Source: Faecalibacterium sp. UBA1762 | GTDB taxonomy: Bacteria > Bacillota > Clostridia > Oscillospirales > Ruminococcaceae | DNA: 12,225 nt | Direction: 5' to 3' | Assembly: GCA_002314755.1 (NCBI GenBank) | Contig: DCHC01000057.1 | Span: 1 to 12,225, forward strand | Shown here: one piece after another, positions 7,774 to 12,225 of the stretch | Layout: each line of letters begins with the position of its first letter | Numbering within the stretch: the stretch's first letter is position 1 | The notes under the pieces: generated by a model | What the model was told of the DNA's origin: nothing | The model's database searches: none | Seen by the model: the letters and a program-made list of their open reading frames with translations, nothing else | Made by a program: the position numbers and the translations under genes

Positions 7774-8009
7774 AATACTGCATCCGTGGTACCACCCAGC
7801 TTGCATACCCTCTTCTGTTTGAAGACGGTATACCACTTTTTGTGTGCCGATAACGCAGCACGCCGCGCCGGATTCCTCACCCGGTGGCTCCAAGGCGGCA
7901 CACAAAGCCTTTCTTTCGGGATCTTTCACCGCACGGCGATAACGCCGGGATCCCTTCTCTGCAAAGGTAATGCCTTATGCTTCCTTATCCAAGCCATTAA
8001 CATATTGAC
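7728..8009 (-). promoter_or_regulatory. T-box riboswitch (tRNA-Ala-responsive) leader of alaS
   Basis: The minus strand carries the conserved T-box core CTGGGTGGTACCACGG (complement of 7784-7799) followed by a strong intrinsic terminator at 7728-7773. Upstream is a long stem I region. GGGATC pairs with GATCCC around an inner CGGCG-TTAT-CGCCG hairpin near 7923-7956, an AGAGAA bulge sits on the 5' side, and AAGGC pairs with GCCTT near the base. Alanine codons suited to be the specifier lie in the 3' arm: GCC at 7897-7899 and GCT at 7906-7908. I cannot decide between them by eye. The known mechanism is that uncharged tRNA pairs with the specifier and, through its CCA end, with the antiterminator bulge, which allows transcription into alaS. 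Ala specificity is inferred mainly from the downstream gene. Confidence 0.93.
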
Positions 8010-8015
8010 ATGCAT

Positions 8016-8044
8016 AGTATAGCCTTTTCGGCGGGATTTGTCAA
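8016..8044 (-). promoter_or_regulatory. sigma-A promoter of alaS
   Basis: TTGACA (complement of 8039-8044) and TATACT (complement of 8016-8021) are separated by exactly 17 bp. This is the best vegetative promoter in the window and places the transcript start near 8009-8011, at the expected 5' end of the T-box leader. Confidence 0.88.
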
Positions 8045-8123
8045 TCCAAAACTTTTTGTGAAAAGCGGCAGAAGCGGTTTTTTGACCAATTTTACGGAAT
8101 GTGCAGCCTGACCACACAACCGC

Positions 8124-8681
8124 TTACTGTGCAGCTTCAGCTTCTTCGCTGCTGTTCTTCTTAATGTCGTACCGGAACATGGCGATCAGAAGCGAGATCA
8201 TCACGATCGTTTCCGTCAGAATGCCTACATAGGAACCGTTGAAATAGTCGTATACCATCCACAGGGGAGAGGCAAACAGCATCAGCAAACGGATGTACTT
8301 GGGTTTTTTCATCCACAAAGCCGTTGTCTGCAGGGGGGCGCCAATCAAGGCCAGAATATCCACCGGACCGCCCCATACGGCGACAGTAGCTATCACTTCC
8401 GCAGCACAGATAATGATGGGCATCCAGATACCGCTGCTCCAACGGTATTTATCGCGGTAGGAAAAAGTAATGTTGCGAATAAAACAGAGAATATTAATCA
8501 GTACACCTGCAGTAGCTCCCAGCATACCGTAGTGGACGGTCCAGCAGATACTGATACACACCTGGAAAATCAAGATGATTTTACGTTCATTTACCTGATA
8601 GGACAAAAACAGCAAAATCATGGCAGCTGCGCCGACCAGCTGCGCCGGGATATTCTGGGTCAATTGCTCCAACAAAGTCAT
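8124..8681 (-). CDS. YgjV-type inner membrane protein
   Basis: This 185-residue protein is strongly hydrophobic, with about six membrane segments (roughly residues 12-31, 34-53, 55-70, 84-104, 128-146 and 150-170) and a charged C-terminal tail rich in Glu and Ala. The pattern of an early LVGAAAMILLFLSYQVNERK, a WTVHYGMLGATAGVLINILCFIRN core and a late SPLWMVYDYFNGSYVGILTE fits the YgjV inner-membrane family (Imp-YgjV). The biochemical function of that family is not established, so none is assigned. It has its own probable promoter (8731-8759) and an AGAGGA ribosome binding site about 8 nt before the ATG. The next gene, alaS, has a separate promoter, so the two are probably independent units. 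I see no strong terminator between 8044 and 8123; only a loose 8-bp inverted repeat spans the stop codon. Confidence 0.82.
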   Translation of the reverse strand: MTLLEQLTQNIPAQLVGAAAMILLFLSYQVNERKIILIFQVCISICWTVHYGMLGATAGVLINILCFIRNITFSYRDKYRWSSGIWMPIIICAAEVIATVAVWGGPVDILALIGAPLQTTALWMKKPKYIRLLMLFASPLWMVYDYFNGSYVGILTETIVMISLLIAMFRYDIKKNSSEEAEAAQ

Positions 8682-8730
8682 AAAGGTATCCTCTTTTCTA
8701 TCAATTACATCTTTTCAGCAGACAGTTTAC

Positions 8731-8759
8731 ATAATACTACATATTGCCGTTGGATGCAA
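8731..8759 (-). promoter_or_regulatory. probable promoter of the ygjV-like gene
   Basis: TTGCAT (complement of 8754-8759) and TATTAT (complement of 8731-8736) are 17 bp apart, giving a leader of about 43 nt. The -10 matches five of six consensus bases and the -35 matches three. The rest of the 147-nt gap (8682-8828) shows no other feature I can support. Confidence 0.55.
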
Positions 8760-8828
8760 TCATTTCCGCGCAAGTTTTTTCCCGTTGAGATAAAACAAAG
8801 ATCCTTGCGGGCACATATCACCCGAAAA

Positions 8829-9400
8829 TTAACCTTTCCGTGCGATATGACATAAAGTAGTTTCTACCAATGTTTCAATGCTAACCGTACCCACACCGAA
8901 AATACTGGTTTCCTGCATACCATCAAAGGGGCAATCCACTGTGGCTCTGCATTTTCAATGCCGTTCGCCATCCCTAACACAGAGTCGACTGTCTCACCGT
9001 TGCAGTCTGTATCCATGCCCTGCTGCACCACCGTACAAATGCTGTTTCTGTTCTTTCCTTCGCCGTATATTCCGTTCTTGGTATGAAAAATTGAGACACC
9101 CATCCAAGCCATTTCAGCAGCAGCTGCCGGATCGCCCGGATTGATATATCTGAAATAATCTCCACGGATCTGGACCACAATCCACTCACGATACGGTTTT
9201 TTGTAAATTGCGCTGTATGAAGGATAATACCCCTTCACAAAACTATAGAATGCCACCCGCTCTGTCGTGCAATAGACATTTTTCCCTTTATTCTCCAGCC
9301 AAAGCTCAGCTCCATCCCGGGGAGTAAACCGAAAGCCCCTGTTCTCGATCAATCGCTGATACAATACAGTGAAATTGGTATCGTCATCGATCGGTGCCAC
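8829..9400 (-). pseudogene. ADP-ribosylglycohydrolase family protein, decayed (N-terminal loss, internal deletion, frameshift)
   Basis: The main open frame (178 residues from a GTG at 9400 to a stop at 8864) reads like pieces of an ADP-ribosylglycohydrolase. It begins at APIDDDTNFTVL, has ERVAF and KKPYREWIVVQIRGDYFRYINPGDP, then AAEMAWMGVSIFHTKNGIYGE, and then jumps to the C-terminal metal motif QQGMDTDCNGETVDSVLGMANG. Intact relatives have a long helical stretch between GIYGE and the DTD motif, so some tens of residues are missing. The N-terminal metal-binding half is absent; an in-frame TGA lies at 9413-9415. Near 8922-8929 the frame shifts by one base. Beyond it the other frame continues with DGMQETSIFGVGTVSIETLVETTL and a stop at 8829-8831, which matches the family C-terminus. 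The enzymes remove ADP-ribose from proteins or other acceptors. This copy cannot form a complete active site. It lies 57 nt after the transporter gene. Confidence 0.82.
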
Positions 9401-9457
9401 TTTTACGGTATATCAGCATATAATACCCGAGGTGTCAACTGTCTGCACCGCCTGATT

Positions 9458-10675
9458 TTATCCATTTCCCGGGATCTTTTTCCCCCGATAAAAGCAGATT
9501 GCGGCAAAGCCCAACGCGCCACTGCATACGGCGATCAGGTGAGAAATACCGTTACCCTGTAGATATCGTGCCAGGATCGGAACCGATAAACTACCGATGC
9601 TCATTCCGAGCGCAAGCAGTCCGTAATTGATACCGCTGTGCCGAAGGCCAAATCGTTTACTTGCAAATATCGGCAGCAGCGCTGCCTGGCCAGAATAAAA
9701 CAAGGTTAAACCGCAGTACACGACAATGACCCAGTTACCGTATGCGAAAGCAAAGAGAACTGAAAGGCCAGTCAATGCGGCAAAGATATACTGCGCTGTC
9801 CGCTTTAAGCCGATTTTATCAGACAACCACGGTAGCCCCAGTCGCCCGAAAGTGCTTGTAAAACTTCCGATAATGATTGCCCATGCCGCTTTGTTCTCGC
9901 TCAAGCCTCTTTGTGTCCCGATTACAATGATAATCGGACTGAACAGTAACACCGTCGGCGCGGCCGCAATCACCGACAGTAGCAGCCACCAATAATCCGC
10001 CCGCCTGAGAATATTGTAAACCGCTTCGTCATCCTCAACGGGTCTATTTGACTTCATTTCCCCGAATATGACACTGTTTTTTCCGTTCTCATTATCTGGT
10101 TCCCGTAACACAACTGCCCCTAATAAACACAGCACTGCACCAGCGCTGCCGATTACCCGAAAACACAGCCGTATTCCACCTGCTTCTATAAGGCGGCGAG
10201 CGGATACAGTTAACACGGCGCCGGATAAACCTGTCCCGCATCCAATAATGCCGGTGGCAAAGCCTCGATGTCTGCTCCACCATTTCTGTGCGCAGCTCAT
10301 TACTGACGGGGCAATAAATGCACAACCTGCACCAACCGGAATACTAAAACCAACAAGCATTGTCCAAAAACTTGATTTTGGGTCCAGGCTGCCAATCCAA
10401 AAGCCCCCGCCAATACCGATTGCCCCAATCAGGCAGGCTGCACCAGCACCTATTTTGTCCTGCAGCGCCCCGCCAACAACGCAACCCACCCCATAGGAAA
10501 AGATGACCGTGCTGAATAACCACAAAACATTTTCCGTTTTCAGACAGAAACCCTCTTCTATTCCTTTTTGAAAGGCGCCCCACGCCGCAGGTATGCCGAT
10601 AATCAGTTGAATGGATGCACCGGTTATCAAAATAATCACTCTGTGTAATTTAACGTTCACATTTGTGTGTTTCAA
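9458..10675 (-). CDS. MFS transporter, OFA (oxalate/formate antiporter-like) family
   Basis: This is a 12-helix major facilitator of about 405 residues. The N-terminal KLHRVIILITGASIQLIIGIPAAWGAFQKGI matches the opening helix of OFA-family proteins. GGALQDKIGAG is the motif A loop between helices 2 and 3, and KWWSRHRGFATGIIGCGTGLS is the conserved helix 4-5 region. A charged central loop (about residues 192-225) separates the two halves, and WLSDKIGLKRT is the second motif A copy. The family moves small carboxylates and similar anions; the substrate here is unknown. Start choice: an ATG at 10726 would sit at about +3 of the promoter, whereas TTG at 10675 has GGGAG 6 nt upstream (10682-10686) and gives a normal family N-terminus, so I use the TTG. 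The gene is followed by the ADP-ribosylglycohydrolase relic, possibly once an operon partner. Confidence 0.85.
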   Translation of the reverse strand: MKHTNVNVKLHRVIILITGASIQLIIGIPAAWGAFQKGIEEGFCLKTENVLWLFSTVIFSYGVGCVVGGALQDKIGAGAACLIGAIGIGGGFWIGSLDPKSSFWTMLVGFSIPVGAGCAFIAPSVMSCAQKWWSRHRGFATGIIGCGTGLSGAVLTVSARRLIEAGGIRLCFRVIGSAGAVLCLLGAVVLREPDNENGKNSVIFGEMKSNRPVEDDEAVYNILRRADYWWLLLSVIAAAPTVLLFSPIIIVIGTQRGLSENKAAWAIIIGSFTSTFGRLGLPWLSDKIGLKRTAQYIFAALTGLSVLFAFAYGNWVIVVYCGLTLFYSGQAALLPIFASKRFGLRHSGINYGLLALGMSIGSLSVPILARYLQGNGISHLIAVCSGALGFAAICFYRGKKIPGNG

Positions 10676-10735
10676 ACGATTCTCCCGATAATTCAGATAA
10701 AAAATCATAAAAACAGTATGGAACATTCCGTTGTG

Positions 10736-10764
10736 ATTATACGAAAAAGAAAAACTCCGTACAA
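10736..10764 (-). promoter_or_regulatory. promoter of the MFS transporter gene
   Basis: A perfect TATAAT (complement of 10736-10741) lies 17 bp from TTGTAC (complement of 10759-10764), giving a start near 10729 and a leader of about 54 nt to the TTG codon. The -35 box falls inside the 3' arm of the hisS terminator. Confidence 0.65.
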
Positions 10765-10780
10765 TATTTATTGCACAGAG
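10744..10780 (-). terminator. intrinsic terminator of hisS
   Basis: On the minus strand CTCTGTGCAAT pairs with ATTGTACGGAG over 11 bp (two G-U pairs) around the loop AAAT. It is followed directly by five T, one C and five T. It starts 14 nt after the hisS stop codon. Confidence 0.88.
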
Positions 10781-10794
10781 CTTGTCATTATCTT

Positions 10795-12054
10795 TCAGAT
10801 TAAGGCATTCACCAGTTCGTCAAAGCAAACCGTTTTTTCTTCACCGGTAGCCATTTCTTTCAGTCTTGCCTGTCCGGCTGCAACCTCATCGTCGCCTACC
10901 ACCATCGTGTATACGGCACCAATTTTGTTCGCATACTTCATCTGCGGTTTCAATCCGCGCCCGACAATGTCAAATTCTGCATAAATGCCATTCTTTCGTA
11001 ATTTTGCAGTCAGCGCAGCAGCTTTTGCTCGGCCTGCATCACCGATATTGGCAATGTATAGGCGAGGAGTATTCCCGCCGGGCAAAGCAACGCCCTCGTC
11101 CTCCAATGCCAGCAACAAACGCTCAATACCCATGCCAAACCCCACACCCGGGGTTGCAGGTCCGTCAAAATCAGTAATCAGGCCGTCATAACGACCGCCA
11201 CCGCAAATGGTTCCCTGCGTACCGACACCGGTATGGATAAATTCAAAAACAGTATTGCTATAGTAATCCAACCCGCGAACAATAGTCGGATTGACCGTAT
11301 ATGCAATACCCTGTGCATACAGTGTCTGCTTAACCTGATCAAAATGTTGCTTGCAATCATCACAAAGATAATCCAGCATCAAGGGTGCACCTTTACCAAT
11401 ATTTTGACAGATCTCACTCTTGCAATCCAGAATACGCATCGGATTGCGGTCAAGACGCGCCAAACAGGTTTCACACAGCTGATCCTTATAGCCGGCAAAG
11501 TATTCCTTTAACGCCGCGTTGTATTTGGGACGGCATTCCTTGCAGCCGATAGCGTTGATTTCAAGGCGCACCTGCTTCACACCGATATCCTTTAATATCT
11601 GGTCTGCACAGGCAATCACTTCGGCGTCGGCAAAAGGGTCATGAGTTCCAAAGCATTCAATGCCAAGCTGGTGGAACTCTCTTAAACGGCCTTTTTGCGC
11701 TTTTTCATAACGGAAACAGCTTTGGAGATAAAAGGCCTTAAAAGGCATAGCGGCACTTCCAAGCACACCGTTCTCTAAAACTGCACGCGCAACACCGGAG
11801 GTACCTTCCGGACGAAGCGTAACGCTGCGGTCTCCTTTATCTAAAAAGGTGTACATCTCCTTACTGACCACATCCGTCGTATCCCCAACACCCCGAGCAA
11901 AAACCTCGGTATGTTCAAAGGTGGGCAAGCGGATTTCCTTATAACCGTACAGTTCTACGGTTTTCTTTAATAAATTTTCGGCATACTGCCACTTGCCAAC
12001 TTCATCAGGCAAAATGTCCTGTGTACCCTTAGGTTTAGAATATTTGGTTGCCAT
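10795..12054 (-). CDS. hisS: histidyl-tRNA synthetase
   Basis: This 419-residue class II synthetase charges tRNA-His. It starts YSKPKGTQDILPDE, with the normal family N-terminus. TLRPEGTSGVARA at residues 79-91 and FRYEKAQKGRLREFHQ at 114-129 (motif 2) follow. The histidine-specific peptide RGLDYYSNTVFEF is at 260-272, CGGGRYDGL at 284-292 and motif 3 GFGMGIERLLLAL at 305-317. The C-terminal anticodon-binding domain runs from about 330. The insertion domain carries four cysteine pairs (171/174, 194/197, 211/216, 231/234), a possible zinc site. GGGGGAG lies about 7 nt before the ATG. A promoter at 12097-12125 gives a leader of about 36 nt, too short for a T-box, so unlike alaS this synthetase gene shows no tRNA-sensing leader. 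A terminator follows at 10744-10780. Confidence 0.98.
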   Translation of the reverse strand: MATKYSKPKGTQDILPDEVGKWQYAENLLKKTVELYGYKEIRLPTFEHTEVFARGVGDTTDVVSKEMYTFLDKGDRSVTLRPEGTSGVARAVLENGVLGSAAMPFKAFYLQSCFRYEKAQKGRLREFHQLGIECFGTHDPFADAEVIACADQILKDIGVKQVRLEINAIGCKECRPKYNAALKEYFAGYKDQLCETCLARLDRNPMRILDCKSEICQNIGKGAPLMLDYLCDDCKQHFDQVKQTLYAQGIAYTVNPTIVRGLDYYSNTVFEFIHTGVGTQGTICGGGRYDGLITDFDGPATPGVGFGMGIERLLLALEDEGVALPGGNTPRLYIANIGDAGRAKAAALTAKLRKNGIYAEFDIVGRGLKPQMKYANKIGAVYTMVVGDDEVAAGQARLKEMATGEEKTVCFDELVNALI

Positions 12055-12096
12055 ATATTACTCCCCCGCATTTCGCATATGTATAATTCACAAAAT

Positions 12097-12125
12097 ATTA
12101 TAAAGGCTTTTGTACAAAATTGCAA
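12097..12125 (-). promoter_or_regulatory. promoter of hisS
   Basis: TATAAT (complement of 12097-12102) is 17 bp from TTGCAA (complement of 12120-12125), placing the transcript start near 12090. The -35 box overlaps one arm of an inverted repeat, TGCAACT (12121-12127) with AGTTGCA (12142-12148), which could be a regulator site. Confidence 0.7.
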
Positions 12126-12148
12126 CTAAAAAATAGTGTGAAGTTGCA
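12121..12148. repeat. 7-bp inverted repeat overlapping the hisS -35 box
   Basis: TGCAACT and AGTTGCA are separated by 14 bp of AT-rich sequence. The position over the -35 region makes it a candidate operator. No regulator is identified. Confidence 0.4.
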
Positions 12149-12150
12149 CC

Positions 12151-12170
12151 GATAATATATGATAATATAT
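12151..12170. repeat. tandem 10-bp AT-rich repeat
   Basis: GATAATATAT occurs twice in direct succession, followed by GATT. It lies upstream of the hisS promoter in the terminal stretch of the window (12126-12225), which holds no complete gene. On the plus strand an ATG at 12201 opens a frame that runs off the edge after eight codons, too short to call. Confidence 0.6.
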
Positions 12171-12225
12171 GATTGGGTAACTGCACAGAGTGAGAGTTAA
12201 ATGGAAGTGCACCAAAAAAGACAGG

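Noticed and set aside
7639..7929. A 96-codon minus frame across the alaS leader
   Set aside because: It runs through the T-box stem I, T-box core and terminator and overlaps the alaS start; the RNA structure explains the sequence.
8072..8125. AAGCGGTT/AACCGCTT inverted repeat as terminator of the ygjV-like gene
   Set aside because: The loop is 38 nt, the stem overlaps the stop codon and no T-run follows on the minus strand.
8782..8826. CCCG/CGGG pairing downstream of the relic as a terminator
   Set aside because: The stems are only four pairs long and are not followed by a continuous T-run.
9413..9438. TTGACA upstream of the ADP-ribosylglycohydrolase relic as a new promoter
   Set aside because: The -35 word is perfect but no good -10 lies at 16-18 bp (best is TGATAT), so it is probably chance.

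Overview
The window comes from a Gram-positive, Clostridia-type chromosome, most likely a gut Oscillospirales/Ruminococcaceae-like member. This is an inference from the tRNA-regulated (T-box) alaS leader, the strong purine-rich ribosome binding sites, the consensus sigma-A promoters, the Cys-rich clostridial HisRS and the RNase M5-type Toprim protein. No rRNA, tRNA, CRISPR array, prophage or insertion sequence is visible. Every supported gene lies on the minus strand, so the window reads biologically from right to left.

Right part (12225 to about 9458): hisS (histidyl-tRNA synthetase) has its own promoter and ends at a clear intrinsic terminator. The 3' arm of that terminator also holds the -35 box of the next promoter, which drives an OFA-type MFS transporter. 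The transporter probably starts at a TTG codon. Just downstream lies a decayed ADP-ribosylglycohydrolase. It lacks its N-terminus, carries an internal deletion and has a frameshift after which the family's C-terminus can still be read. A small YgjV-type inner-membrane protein follows with its own promoter.

Centre (about 8044 to 4954): alaS is preceded by a consensus promoter and a roughly 280-nt T-box riboswitch with the conserved T-box sequence and a terminator. alaS is followed by a hairpin that resembles a terminator.

Left part (4884 to 1): a compact series of genes runs hinT (HIT hydrolase), a purine-type phosphoribosyltransferase, comEC (DNA-uptake channel with an apparently non-catalytic C-terminal domain), holA (DNA polymerase III delta) and an RNase M5-like Toprim/DUF4093 protein cut by the window edge. 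Spacing from the phosphoribosyltransferase onwards is 20 to 80 nt with no convincing internal promoter, so these probably form one transcription unit.

Most of this is ordinary housekeeping DNA. I do not see a convincing new defence or mobile system. The parts most worth a second look are the ADP-ribosylglycohydrolase relic, the degenerate ComEC C-terminus, the overlap of hisS terminator and transporter promoter, and a recurring arrangement of small hairpins placed just upstream of Shine-Dalgarno sequences.
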